Positions 8,949-17,072 of a DNA stretch of 64,000 bases are shown one piece after another. A model generated the notes under the pieces. That model saw only the letters and a program-made list of their open reading frames with translations, ran no database searches and was not told where the DNA came from. Source of the stretch: Paracoccaceae bacterium (GTDB lineage Bacteria > Pseudomonadota > Alphaproteobacteria > Rhodobacterales > Rhodobacteraceae); the NCBI GenBank assembly GCA_026710155.1, contig JAPORQ010000081.1, positions 1 through 64,000 on the forward strand, in the 5' to 3' direction. The position numbers were made by a program, and so were the translations under genes. Each line of letters opens with the position of its first letter. Position 1 is the stretch's first letter.

Positions 8949-9010
8949 GCAAGGATAACAAGTTCAGGAAACAGGATGACAATCCTTACCCCTCAACTTT
9001 TTATTCTAGA

Positions 9011-9241
9011 TCAAAACGGAAAAACCTTATATGCCATCAACAAATGACGAAGATCATCTTTACGGTTTTCTGGATTTGCTTCATCGGTTTCCTCCGGAAG
9101 TTCCAGCTTAATCTGGATGAATTTCTGAAGGTACTCACTAGCATCGATATCAGCTCCATACCTCGCGCTGACCATGCCTTCCAAAGCCTTCAGATTGACC
9201 CCAAGAATGAAATGAACAAAGACATTCAGGCAGTCTCCCAT
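9011..9241 (-). pseudogene. Fragment of a KAP-family P-loop NTPase
   Basis: The frame encodes FILGVNLKALEGMVSARYGA, then DIDASEYLQKFIQIKLELPE and a short tail. This is the segment that follows Walker B in KAP NTPases (VFVLGxDxxxLxxxVxxRYG, then AxxYLxKFIxxxxxLPE). The Walker A region and C-terminal domain are absent. Upstream, a TAG lies directly before the ATG, and residues resembling the expected strand (FDLDM) occur in another frame. KAP NTPases occur in phage-exclusion systems. This is only a scrap, about 75 of some 600 codons. Confidence 0.55.
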
Positions 9242-9416
9242 CCGCTAGTGATTGTCATGTCAAGGTCGAATGGTAAGGAATTTATGGTGAGTATTATCTT
9301 TCCTGCTGCCTGCTGAATAGACCCACGGATAAGACATGTCCTTTTTTTGATTTATAAGCGCAGTTGAAATTGATGTTGAAAATTCCAATGAACAAGGATA
9401 TAGTCAATATTGTTAA

Positions 9417-9761
9417 ATGGAGTTTGCCGTGGGCGATATTGTAAAAAAATCCGGTTTGAAGCAGTTTTCTCCTGTAAGGGAGGGGGTGGCAATCGGTTTT
9501 GTTGATTTCATCAAGAGGATTTTGGGACACATTATGCCAACCGGCAGGTTATCCTTGGGGGAAGCAGCTGCAATCCTCAATGTACCTGAATCATATCTCG
9601 ATACACTGTTGGAAGAGAAAGCGATTCCCCATGTCAGGCGTGGAACACGCAAACAGATCTGGTACGGGGATCTGATGGAGTACAAGAGAAATCGTGATCG
9701 GAAACGCAGTCAAGGGCTGGCTCAACTGGCTGCCATGACCCAAGAGTGCGATAGCCGTTGA
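9417..9761 (+). CDS. Excisionase-like antitoxin paired with a PIN toxin
   Basis: A 114-residue protein whose second half is a MerR/excisionase-like winged helix: RLSLGEAAAILNVPESYLDT, then LLEEKAIPHVRRGTRKQIWY, then GDLMEYKRNRDRKR. The antitoxin of the common excisionase/PIN modules has the same layout, with a C-terminal toxin-binding tail (GLAQLAAMTQE). It lies 9 nt upstream of the PIN gene in the same direction. The N-terminal 40 residues differ from the usual family and translation may instead start at the ATG at 9534. It would bind DNA to repress the operon and block the toxin. Confidence 0.72.
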   Translation: MEFAVGDIVKKSGLKQFSPVREGVAIGFVDFIKRILGHIMPTGRLSLGEAAAILNVPESYLDTLLEEKAIPHVRRGTRKQIWYGDLMEYKRNRDRKRSQGLAQLAAMTQECDSR

Positions 9762-9770
9762 ATTTACCCG

Positions 9771-10364
9771 GTGAGAATTTTTCCTGGGTATCCCAAACAC
9801 TCAAGTCCCATTGCAACCACGGTTCTGCTTGATGCAAACATCCTGTACCCATTCTATACCAGGGATGTTTTCCTGAATTTCTTTTCCGGAGGGTTGATTC
9901 GCGCTCATTGGACCGAATGTATCCTGGCCGAATGGATTAGAAGTGCTAGAAGGAAAATCCCGAACAAAATTGACAGCATTCATGGCCAGGAAAGAAGGAT
10001 GCGGAAAGATTTTCCAGAAGCAATGGTAACAAGTTTTGAACAATACATTACAGGTCTTGAACTCCCGGATCCGGATGATCGCCATGTTTTGGCTGCAGCC
10101 ATCCAATGTGAAACACGGTACATCGTTACTGAAGATCTGGGAGACTTCCCACGGGAATACCTTGCCCAATTCGGAATTGAGCCCATCGGGCCGGGTGCCT
10201 TCCTTGGCATGATCTGGGACAGTTATCCGAAGGAGGCACGCAAGGTCTTGTTGCAAGTCAAGGAAAATTACAGGAACCCTCCCTTTACCGCTTCCGGATT
10301 TCTGGAACTACTGCATGATATCAAGATGGGAGAGCTTGCAGTCAGGCTGGGAGAGAAACCATGA
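9771..10364 (+). CDS. PIN-domain toxin (VapC-like ribonuclease)
   Basis: A 197-residue PIN-fold protein with the acidic metal site in order: Asp21 (VLLDANILYP), Glu54 (ILAEW), Asp102/103 (LPDPDDRHVLAAA) and Asp122/125 (TEDLGDFP). This is the larger VapC-like family in which the PIN domain is followed by a helical tail of about 50 residues. It would cleave RNA when freed from the antitoxin encoded just upstream. Translation most likely starts at the GTG at 9771. The gene is intact, unlike most of its neighbours, so this pair may be the only working toxin-antitoxin module in the island. Confidence 0.8.
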   Translation: MRIFPGYPKHSSPIATTVLLDANILYPFYTRDVFLNFFSGGLIRAHWTECILAEWIRSARRKIPNKIDSIHGQERRMRKDFPEAMVTSFEQYITGLELPDPDDRHVLAAAIQCETRYIVTEDLGDFPREYLAQFGIEPIGPGAFLGMIWDSYPKEARKVLLQVKENYRNPPFTASGFLELLHDIKMGELAVRLGEKP

Positions 10365-10463
10365 ATGAACCCGAAAATGGACAGGAAAAGGACTCTATCA
10401 CAATTTTAACAAGATTTAAGGTGTCTGCCCGGGAACTGTATCAATAGTTGCTATTGTTAAGCA

Positions 10464-10890
10464 TTGAGCTGGAACCGGGTCAACGAACCCGAAAAAGTCC
10501 AGGAAAGCCATGACATTGCTCAGTTGCTCGTTGAAGCTGGAGCAGTTCCCACCATTCCCGATGGGGAAGACCTTACTGCCATAAATCTGGTGGCAGGTTA
10601 TAGAGTACCCGACCGAAAGTATTCAAGGGACCATTCCAACGGTTGTCTGCACCAGCTGATGCTTGTCCACATCGATGATCCCACCAAACTCGACGACACC
10701 ATGAAGTGGCAGGGCAAGGGGTGCTATGGTTACACGGTCGAGCGCACCGACAGGAAGCTCAGTCTCATTAGCCGAGAGGGTCTACGGCGATCCGGATCGC
10801 TGGCCGGAGCTGGCGAAACTGAACGGTATCACGAAGGGCAAGCCCTACCGGGCGGGTGACTGCCTGAAGGTGTTCGACGTGGCGTGGTAG
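10464..10890 (+). pseudogene. Ankyrin/LysM-type protein, frameshifted (copy B)
   Basis: The first frame has an ankyrin-like stretch (SHDIAQLLVEAGAVPTIPDG) and runs into a LysM start (GYTVERTDRKLSLI). One base out of register, at about 10770, the LysM continues as AERVYGDPDRWPELAKLNGI, then TKGKPYRAGDCLKVFDVAW, and a TAG at 10888. Joining the two frames gives a normal LysM domain, so this is a single-base frameshift in the same protein family as copies A, C and D. The 5' end is also degraded: the only in-frame start is a TTG with no good ribosome-binding site. Confidence 0.6.
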
Positions 10891-10981
10891 GGAAGATAAA
10901 AGATAAAAAAACTTCTTGAAACAAATAAATTAAAGTTGTATATTAGTAGACAGTTTCCCCCAGCGGCATCGTCCTTGGGGT

Positions 10982-11009
10982 GCGGGGCCTAGCCCCGCTT
11001 TTCTTTTTA
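10982..11009 (+). terminator. Rho-independent terminator
   Basis: A perfect 7-bp GC stem (GCGGGGC, loop CTA, GCCCCGC) is followed at once by TTTTCTTTTT. It lies after the frameshifted ankyrin/LysM gene and 12 nt before the NYN gene. It should end transcription from upstream, or act as a leader attenuator for the NYN gene. Confidence 0.75.
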
Positions 11010-11020
11010 TTGGGAGGGTT

Positions 11021-11656
11021 ATGCGAACATACATATACGTTGATGGATTCAATCTGTATTATCGTTCACTGAAGAATACCCCGTACAGATGGCTGGATCT
11101 TTCGGCTCTGTTCAGCAACGTGCTTCAATCGCATCACGACATTCAAAAAATCAAATACTTTACGGCAAGGGTCGAAAGTCGCGAAGACGACCCCAAAAAA
11201 CCGGAACGGCAAAACACGTACCTTCGTGCCCTGGAAGCCCATTGCCCCAATATTGAAAGAATTGAGGGATTCTTTCAGTCGAATAAAAAAAGATTGCCAT
11301 TGGATGGTCAGGTGGAAACAAAGGTCAGGGTGTTGAGAACCGAGGAAAAGGGTTCTGATGTGAATCTTGCCGCCCACCTGCTGAACGATGCCTGGCGGGA
11401 TGATTATGACTGTGCCGTCGTGGTCTCAAATGACAGTGACCTGGCCACGGCAATGCGATTGGTAAAGCAGGAAGCAAACAAGGTCTTGGGACTCCTGACT
11501 CCCGGAGTGTGGAAATTACCGAATAATTGATCATACAATCTCAGGCAACATGCTGATTTTCAGCGGAACATCCGTAGAAGTCATTTGAAGTGCTCCCAAC
11601 TACCCGACAGGACTAGGACTCCAAAGGGCAACCTTTATAAGCCACGGGAATGGTGA
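11021..11656 (+). pseudogene. NYN-domain (DUF88, LabA-like) ribonuclease-like gene with in-frame TGA
   Basis: The frame encodes a NYN/PIN-like domain: IYVDGFNLYYRSLK (Asp8, Asn11), RVLRTEEKGSDVNLAAHLL and VVVSNDSDLATAMRLV supply the usual acidic metal site. A TGA at 11528-11530 stops it at 169 residues. The same frame then continues with SYNLRQHADFQRNIRRSHLK, CSQLPD and GNLYKPREW before a second TGA at 11654. That is the normal C-terminus of this family, so one stop splits an otherwise complete gene of 211 sense codons counted through the stop. A strong ribosome-binding site (GGGAGGG) precedes the ATG. The truncated form keeps the catalytic core and might still fold. Confidence 0.75.
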
Positions 11657-11823
11657 TCCGGACCACCAGCAGCAGCTCCGACGACGACAACAACTGGCGG
11701 AACACGCCGAGCACGACCAACAACAACAATGGCGGGAATACCAATACCCCCTACCAGGTGGATCACCGTCCTTTCGGGGTTGACCGCCGACCTCCAAGAT
11801 GGAGCTGATAAGGAAGATACACC

Positions 11824-12591
11824 ATGAGTTTCAAAGCCCGTTTTTATATTGTCCCACTGATCTGGCTGTTTACTGCAGTTTCAGTCATGTCAGAAGCCAA
11901 TCCCTTTACCCAGGATTCCTTCATCAAGGAAGCAACACCTGCGGAGATTCAGTTAGCGATCTCGGCGGGTTGGGATGTCAATGAACCGGATCCCCGCTAT
12001 GATGAAACGGCCCTGATGAAGGCCATCCATTTCCAACGGCTGGATTTAGTCCCATTGTTGATCGAGGCTGGGGCTGATGTGGATTATTACCCAGTTCCAG
12101 GCGGCCTTCCCCATGCCCTCCAGTTGGCCGTGGTTGAAGAACAGATTGAGGCGGTTGAATTTCTGCTCAATGCCGGTGCCGACATTGACTATAGCAGCAA
12201 GTCCGATGGTACGACAGCCCTGATAGCAGCTGCAGCAAGGGGTCTTCCAGACATGGTACGAATTCTACTTGAATACGGTGCTGATCCCACTGCCAGGACA
12301 TACAAGGATGCCCCACCCTGGCAAGGAACCCGAATGGCCGACATGTCGGCCCGTGGTTTTGCCGTCAGGTATGATGAATTGGACATAATTGATCTTCTGG
12401 ATGCAGCTCTGGCAGTACATGCCGGCTAACCCAGAAAGGGATGTTTGCATGCTGGTGACAAACGTTTCTCCGACCTGGCGGTGCGTCATTTCGGAGACCG
12501 TGACCGCTGGCGGGAGATCTGGGAGCTCAACGACATGAAGAAGGGCCAAGGCATCAAGGCGGGGGACTGCTTCCTGCTGCCGGAAAAGTAA
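11824..12591 (+). pseudogene. Secreted ankyrin-repeat/LysM protein with in-frame TAA (copy C)
   Basis: The 201-residue ORF begins with a signal peptide (FKARFYIVPLIWLFTAVSVM, cut near SEA). Ankyrin repeats follow: TALMKAIHFQRLDLVPLLIE, HALQLAVVEEQIEAVEFLLN, TALIAAAARGLPDMVRILLE, and DELDIIDLLDAALAVHAG. A TAA (12427-12429) ends it, but the same frame continues PRKGCLHAGDKRFSDLAVRH, DRWREIWELNDMKKGQGI and KAGDCFLLPEK, a LysM-type domain. Copy A has Lys (AAA) where this copy has TAA, so the stop is probably one A-to-T change. The ankyrin part alone could still be made and secreted. Confidence 0.75.
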
Positions 12592-12685
12592 TACCTTCCA
12601 TAACAACACGTCTTTTTTGTTTTACCTGAATGGCGGGGGAATCCCGCACCCCATTCGTTAATACAATAAAAAGGCTGCGTATCGG

Positions 12686-13368
12686 TCAGAACCGAATGAC
12701 TCCAGCATCTCTCGCGGTATGGAGCAAATCGGGAACCCGACTGTGGTTTCCGATCCATTCCTGGGTTGCCGGCGAAATCCACCCGGTGATTTCCAGGATA
12801 AGTTTATGTTCTTCGTCCAAACTCCTCGAGAAAATCGGTTCATGGTGGGCAATCAGGTTTCGCAACTTCAGCAACCTGTCCAAGGGTTCATGGGCCTGGC
12901 TGCGTCTCAGACTGTTGCAATACGGGAAAGATTGACTCAGTGCAGGGCGCCAGAGTGTCATCTCGTAGTTTCCCCCGGGCCGCCCAGTATTCAGTAACGA
13001 GACCTAAACCCGAACGAGAGTGCCGCCACGATCCGGTGTGGAACATCACCATGCCCCACATTACCCAACTTTTTTCTGGTACGGCTAATCAGGCGCTGAG
13101 TCTTCTGGCTCAGACCTGCCCGGTCGTTGTTGTACCAGGTTTGGCCATATCTTTTGCTTAGTCTGCGGTTCATGGCATTGCGCCGTGTGACTTCAAGGAT
13201 TTGCAGGGGGCCGTAGAACGTAGAGCCAACAGCGGTATTCCAGATGTGGAACCGGATAGCCCCTTCCCGGTTTCCATCGGTGGCATCAAGATAGGTAAGA
13301 AGCCGTTCAGGGGAAAGTGAAGCCTCAAGATTGTCGAGGATTTCATCTGTGTAGGAAATTCTTGACAT
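12686..13368 (-). pseudogene. Abi-family (HEPN) abortive-infection-like gene, frameshifted
   Basis: The start (SYTDEILDNLEASLSPERLL, later IWNTAVGSTFYGPLQILEVT and RRNAMNRRLSKRYG) and the end (MTLWRPALSQSFPY, KLRNLIAHHEPIFSRSL, ILEITGWISPATQEWI) are the two halves of one Abi_2-like protein of about 225 residues. RNLIAHH is the R-x4-H site of HEPN RNases. The first frame stops at SFGFRSRY; the second restarts one frame away at about 12965. The protein family is linked to phage defence. As it stands, neither half is complete, and the half with the catalytic motif has no evident ribosome-binding site. Confidence 0.7.
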
Positions 13369-13529
13369 CCGGATTGCCGTTTGCTATATAAACCATGGAC
13401 GCTCCGGGACTGCCTCTGCCATTTGGTATGCACCCGGAGTGTAAGTTGCCTTCCCATACCCAATCATGATTGATTTCTTCCCGTTTTCGGTTCACCCGGG
13501 ATGTATGGCCATCGTCCGGGAATATCAAG

Positions 13530-13650
13530 ATGCAATGGACAGATATCCACATTGGTAAAATTGCCCGGAAGGTCTACGGCAATCTGGACAACTGGAGGGA
13601 GCTGGCCAAACTCAACAACATATCGAAGGACGCAAGAATCCAAAATGGAA
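13530..13650 (+). pseudogene. LysM-type domain fragment (copy D)
   Basis: Forty codons from an ATG (13530) read MQWTDIHIGKIARKVYGNLD, then NWRELAKLNNISKDARIQNG. This matches the LysM of copy B (ERVYGDxDRWPELAKLN). The usual ending of the domain (AGDCL) is missing. The frame then enters codons that make better sense one base over, as the DUF2806-like fragment. It looks like a recombined or truncated relic of the ankyrin/LysM family. Confidence 0.5.
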
Positions 13651-13896
13651 GCCAAACTGATGAACCTCATTGCAGAGAGCCAGTTTCTCCAGCCATTTAT
13701 CAACAAACATCATGTCATGGAGCAAACCATTGAGGAACTTGGTTCAAATGCCGAAACCAATGAGAACCCGGATACTGACCAGGAAATCGACCCTGACTGG
13801 CTCAACTATTTAGGTGGTTATGCCGAGAAGGCCAGCACGGCAACCGCACGTGCACGATGGTCCAAGGTTTTGGCAGGTGGGTTTTTCCTTGCCTAA
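13645..13896 (+). pseudogene. DUF2806-like protein fragment
   Basis: The frame starting MEAKLMNLIAESQFLQPFIN contains DPDWLNYLGGYAEKASTATA and RARWSKVLAG. This is the core motif of DUF2806 proteins (DEDWLxxFxxYAExxSxExxxxLWxxVLAGEI). The family is about 250-300 residues long; here only some 80 codons remain, ending in a frameshifted GGFFLA. DUF2806 genes occur in accessory regions, and their function is unknown to me. Confidence 0.45.
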
Positions 13897-13957
13897 AACC
13901 GACAGAGTGATTATATTGTTGTCAACTGGAAAATAAAATCAGGGTTGCAGGTAAAAC

Positions 13958-14200
13958 ATGTCAGGGCAAGATGGTCTCGTGAAATTGGACCGGCAGGTGG
14001 CCGTATTGGAGGAACGCATGAATACGATGAATGAACGCTACGACAAGGGTTGGTCCCTGTTGAGGGAGGATCTTGCCAAGCGGGATGCCGAACTGGCCAA
14101 GCGCGACAGGAACATGTCCATCCAGATTTATGCCGTGGCGTTTGGAATCGTTGTCGTGATCCTCGGTATTGGTGGAACAATCATAAGCCTTCTGGTCTGA
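13958..14200 (+). CDS. Small coiled-coil single-pass membrane protein
   Basis: An 80-residue protein with a heptad-like helix (LVKLDRQVAVLEERMNTMNE, then ELAKRD repeats) followed by one C-terminal membrane segment (IYAVAFGIVVVILGIGGTII). This N-in coiled coil with a C-terminal anchor is common in alphaproteobacterial accessory regions. The function is unknown. The frame is intact and ends cleanly. Confidence 0.55.
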   Translation: MSGQDGLVKLDRQVAVLEERMNTMNERYDKGWSLLREDLAKRDAELAKRDRNMSIQIYAVAFGIVVVILGIGGTIISLLV

Positions 14201-14308
14201 ATCTTCCCACCCACAAAAACTCACCAAATCCCTTGTATCGATAGTGGCCAGCTTCCTGAGGCGCGGAAAATCCTGAAAAGTTCATTCAGGATTGCCAACG
14301 GATTTACC

Positions 14309-14476
14309 ATGGAACCAAGCAGGAGGGGAAAAGGGAGCCACCGAATGTTTACCGGGGTTGTAAACGGTCAAATCCGGAAAGTAACTGTTACCTTTCATTC
14401 GGGTGATATCAAGCGGGGAACGGTTGGATCAATCATCAGGGTATCCGGATTGGAAAAAAACCTTTTTGGAAAGTGA
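14309..14476 (+). pseudogene. HicA-like toxin, N-terminally truncated
   Basis: A 55-codon frame reads RRGKGSHRMFTGVVNGQIRK, then VTVTFHSGDIKRGTVGSII and a short tail, SGLEKNLFGK. HicA mRNA interferases have the same core: GSHxxF with the catalytic His, then VTVPFHxGDIKxGTLxxIIRQxGL. In-frame codons upstream (ARKIL) resemble the first HicA helix, but no start codon or ribosome-binding site is placed to use them. No HicB antitoxin follows; the IS5 element begins 65 bp downstream. It is probably a relic. Confidence 0.5.
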
Positions 14477-14541
14477 TGACCGGGAAGGTACCTGCAAGGT
14501 AACCCCTTATTCGCAAATCAACGAATTAAGAAAACCCCTCT

Positions 14542-15508
14542 CAGAGTTTGTTCCATAATTCAGGAAAGTTGAAAGCGACCTGGTTCGGAGTCATGCATGA
14601 TCCCCTGTTTCATCCCTGAACACGGAGGAAAACCATGAGCTGCAACCAAGCCGCCATGAAGAAACATGGGCGGACAAACACTGCACTGCCACCTGACAGA
14701 TTGTGAATGGGAATTGATTGAACCGTTGTTGCCGGAGCAGGGGTGTGGGGGAAGGCCCCGCACGACCGATTTGCGGCGGATTGCCGATGCCATGCAACAC
14801 CTTCCCGGCACCGGATGCCAGTGGCGGTCCCTTCCCGATGCCCATCCTCCTTTTTCCACGGTCCGGAACTGTTTTCATGCCTGGTCGAAATCCGGTGTCC
14901 TGACCCGCATGTTGCAGCGCTTGCAGGAATGTGCCCGCCATCTTGTCGGGCGTTCCCCCGGCCCTGGTGCCGGCATCATCGACAGCCAGAGTGTCAAGAC
15001 CACCGCATGTGGCGGTCCACGAGGTCATGATGCCGGCAGGAGGACCAGGGGGAGGAAGCGTCATGTCGTGACGGATGTTGAAGGCTCCCCGGTGGGGATT
15101 GTGGTCCATCCGGCCTCGGTTCAGGACCGTGATGGAGCTTCCGGGGTTGTTCAAGGGGCTCTTGCCAAGGCTCCGGGGATCACCAGGCTCCGGGCTGACG
15201 GCGGACATGCCGGCCCCAGGTCGGAAAGGACGCTGAAGGAACCGGATGCCGGTGTTGATCTTGACATCGTCCGTAAAGCGAGGGACGGCAAGGGTTTTGA
15301 AGTCCTTCCCCGACGTTGGGTTGTGGAACGAACCTTTGCCTGGATGGGAAGATGCCGTCACCTGTCCAGGGATCATGAGAGAACAATGGCAAGTTCGGAA
15401 GGGTGGGTGACGCTGGCAGCCTGCCGGTTTCCGATGCGTGGGATTGCCCGTGTGATGGAGGAAAAAGGAATGGAATCAGTACAATCGTGAATTATGATTC
15501 AAATTCTT
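14542..15508 (+). mobile_element. Complete IS5-family insertion sequence
   Basis: Imperfect 24-bp terminal inverted repeats (14542-14565 and 15485-15508, 18 of 24 positions matching, shared core CATAATTCA) flank one transposase gene. The whole element is about 967 bp. The flanks show TCA on the left and TTA on the right directly outside GAG/GAA, close to but not an exact TNA target duplication. The element's coding DNA is richer in G+C than its surroundings, which suggests recent arrival. Confidence 0.8.
14666..15490 (+). CDS. IS5-family DDE transposase
   Basis: A 274-residue transposase. The N-terminal DUF4096 domain reads LTDCEWELIEPLLPEQGCGG, RPRTTDLRRIADAM and TGCQWRSLP. The DDE core has Asp at IIDSQSVKT, Asp at RADGGHAG and Glu at RRWVVERTFAWMGRCRHLSR. 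All three are present and there is no frameshift, so the enzyme should be active. A related but different IS end is found twice elsewhere (7038 and 53361), so the intact copy is not simply the parent of those relics. Confidence 0.9.
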   Translation: MGGQTLHCHLTDCEWELIEPLLPEQGCGGRPRTTDLRRIADAMQHLPGTGCQWRSLPDAHPPFSTVRNCFHAWSKSGVLTRMLQRLQECARHLVGRSPGPGAGIIDSQSVKTTACGGPRGHDAGRRTRGRKRHVVTDVEGSPVGIVVHPASVQDRDGASGVVQGALAKAPGITRLRADGGHAGPRSERTLKEPDAGVDLDIVRKARDGKGFEVLPRRWVVERTFAWMGRCRHLSRDHERTMASSEGWVTLAACRFPMRGIARVMEEKGMESVQS

Positions 15509-15948
15509 AGAAAGCGCTTATATTGAACCAAATATATAGGGTTTGCTACCGTTTGGTTTGCAGATCACTACTTATCTCCATTTAATGGAGACACATGAAA
15601 GTGGGCGGTGGTTAACGCCGCCACACTCTCCTGTTAATACTTTTGAGCTCTGCTCTTCATATACTGTAAGGAATCGTTATACAACACGTAAAAAATGTTT
15701 ACCCCAACCACCCCCACCTAAACAAAGAATATAAATGTCAACCCGCTGATCGGCATTGGGAAGATCCTCTGCCACCTTCCCGGTTAACGGCTCCACAGGG
15801 GGTTTTCCAACACCGGGCACTCTCCCCGGAACGATGCCGGGGCCATGGGGGAGGGCCTGCCCGGCCTTTCTTGGTTTTTTCCTTGATTTGCACGGATTTC
15901 CATATTAAATGGCAGGCATTAAAACAAGTTCAAAAGGAGAACTGACTC
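15509..15948. other. 440-bp gene-free stretch with hairpins
   Basis: No convincing gene. It holds a 7-bp stem (GTGG-CGG/CCGCCAC with one bulge) at 15601-15625. Another 6-bp stem (CCCCGG/CCGGGG, loop AACGATG) is at about 15824-15843, followed by GC-rich sequence and TTTCTTGGTTTTTT at 15867-15881. The latter could terminate transcription coming from the IS. The promoter of the secreted-protein gene at 15949 must lie in the last 80 bp. Confidence 0.4.
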
Positions 15949-16651
15949 ATGAAACGATTAACCGAAAAATACCCCCCCCCTCGTTAAATTCACCATCATT
16001 TTACTACTTGCGGTATTGGCAGTCCCTGCGGGGGCTCAGGACAATCCGGGCGTTATTTCCTATGGACTATCAGGACCCCGTGCCTGCGCAGGAGAAGGAG
16101 AGAAAAACGCTGGTGAGGGATTGCTTAATTTAACACCTAATGGCGTGTCTTCATTCAATTGGAATTCACCCCAGATATCTTATGCAGATGTAATAAGGCT
16201 TATGGGTGTATCCAGCACTGCCAGCATACAACTTTTATTTGGAATTCGGCTAGCTACCGGGGGAGCAACCCTTGCTACCAACAGGGCTTCAGCAACGGGA
16301 CCGGGGGGAACTTTTGGCTCGGCTTCAGGCACAGAAAGAAGTCTAACTCCAGACACAAACTACGTGGTGATACTTTACACAAATCAATCAGGTCACGGTT
16401 CCAGCAACCCCTTTGCAAGGCTTTGTATCAAGACAGGCAAAAACTTTTCCACTGCGAATGATGATCCATGGCTTTCGCCCTATGGCGGTTCGAGAAATGG
16501 GTGCTTGAAACCCAGCGTCACGGATATCCCGTCTTGCCTGTGTGGAAAACGCGGGACAGGTTATGGTACCGCTGATCCTATCTTGAAGCAGAGTGCGGTG
16601 GCTAGGAAGAATTTTGGGTGCTTTGACCAAACTAATTATGCGGGTAGCTGA
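15949..16651 (+). CDS. Secreted protein with C9 frameshift tract, candidate phase-variable gene
   Basis: A strong ribosome-binding site (AAAGGAGA) lies 8 nt before the ATG at 15949. The frame reads MKRLTEKYPPP, R, then TAA at 15985, because nine C occupy 15972-15980. With eight C the frame becomes MKRLTEKYPP followed by LVKFTIILLLAVLAVPAGA, an excellent signal peptide cut before QDNPG, and stays open to the stop at 16649-16651. That would give about 233 residues. The mature part is rich in Gly, Ser, Thr and Asn, with several Cys near the end, as in an exported or surface protein; I recognise no family. As sequenced, the gene is off. Confidence 0.6.
15972..15980 (+). repeat. Poly-C tract (C9) near the start of a secreted-protein gene
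   Basis: Nine consecutive C lie eight codons after the ATG. Eight or eleven C would join the start and signal peptide to the long downstream frame; nine give a 12-codon peptide. Homopolymeric G/C tracts of this length mutate by slipped-strand mispairing in bacteria with contingency loci. Sequencing or assembly error is the main alternative. Confidence 0.75.
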
Positions 16652-17072
16652 CCGATTTCATAGGTTGACAAACTGGGGCGGTCTACGGATCGTCCCTGAT
16701 TAAGAACATAAGCAATCTTTAATACCAAATGACCGATTTTTGGCTAGTTAAGTATATAAGCCCCAAAAATAATGGGAGGCTTTTGTTTGAATCAGTGCAC
16801 AAGCATTATTGTTATTGAAGACAATGTATGTGCTGTATATGAGTCAATCTTTATTTGATCATTGATCACAACCCACTATCCTTTTGAAAAAAATTGCTTT
16901 TCCCTTCCTTTTCAGAGGTTTCTATATTGCGATCATTCTCTGTGATACCGCACCTTGGTAATCTTCTTAATTTTATTTTGCGCGTGTGTGAAACGGTGTT
17001 TTTATCTCGTTACACCTCCTTGATGTAATCAACATTCGCAAAAAAAATTCGTTGATGGGATGATATTGTTGC
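16652..17072. other. 420-bp intergenic stretch, convergent
   Basis: It lies between the convergent secreted-protein and cytosine deaminase genes. No gene is seen. At 16759-16788 a 5- to 7-bp stem (AAGCC-CC paired with GGGAGGCTT) is followed by TTTGTTT, a modest terminator candidate for the plus-strand gene. The rest is AT-rich without recognisable elements. Confidence 0.4.

Noticed and set aside
11021..11656. TGA read as a sense codon (genetic code variant or selenocysteine)
   Set aside because: Other broken genes are interrupted by TAA and TAG as well, housekeeping genes have none, and no selenocysteine insertion context was seen. The formate dehydrogenase uses Cys.
11600..11797. Cys- and Trp-rich minus-strand ORF, and a plus-strand Asn/Ser/Gln-rich frame at 11650-11812
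   Set aside because: Both come from a CAG/CAA/GAC-rich low-complexity stretch after the NYN gene; no start signals or homology could be recognised.
5819..14540. Integron-type cassette array explaining the many small toxin-antitoxin genes
   Set aside because: Genes point both ways, no repeated attC-like palindromes were seen between them and no integrase is present.
14591..15376. Long (261-codon) open frame on the minus strand opposite the IS5 transposase
   Set aside because: It is antisense to a transposase with all catalytic residues and has no family resemblance; GC-rich codon use leaves the opposite strand open by chance.
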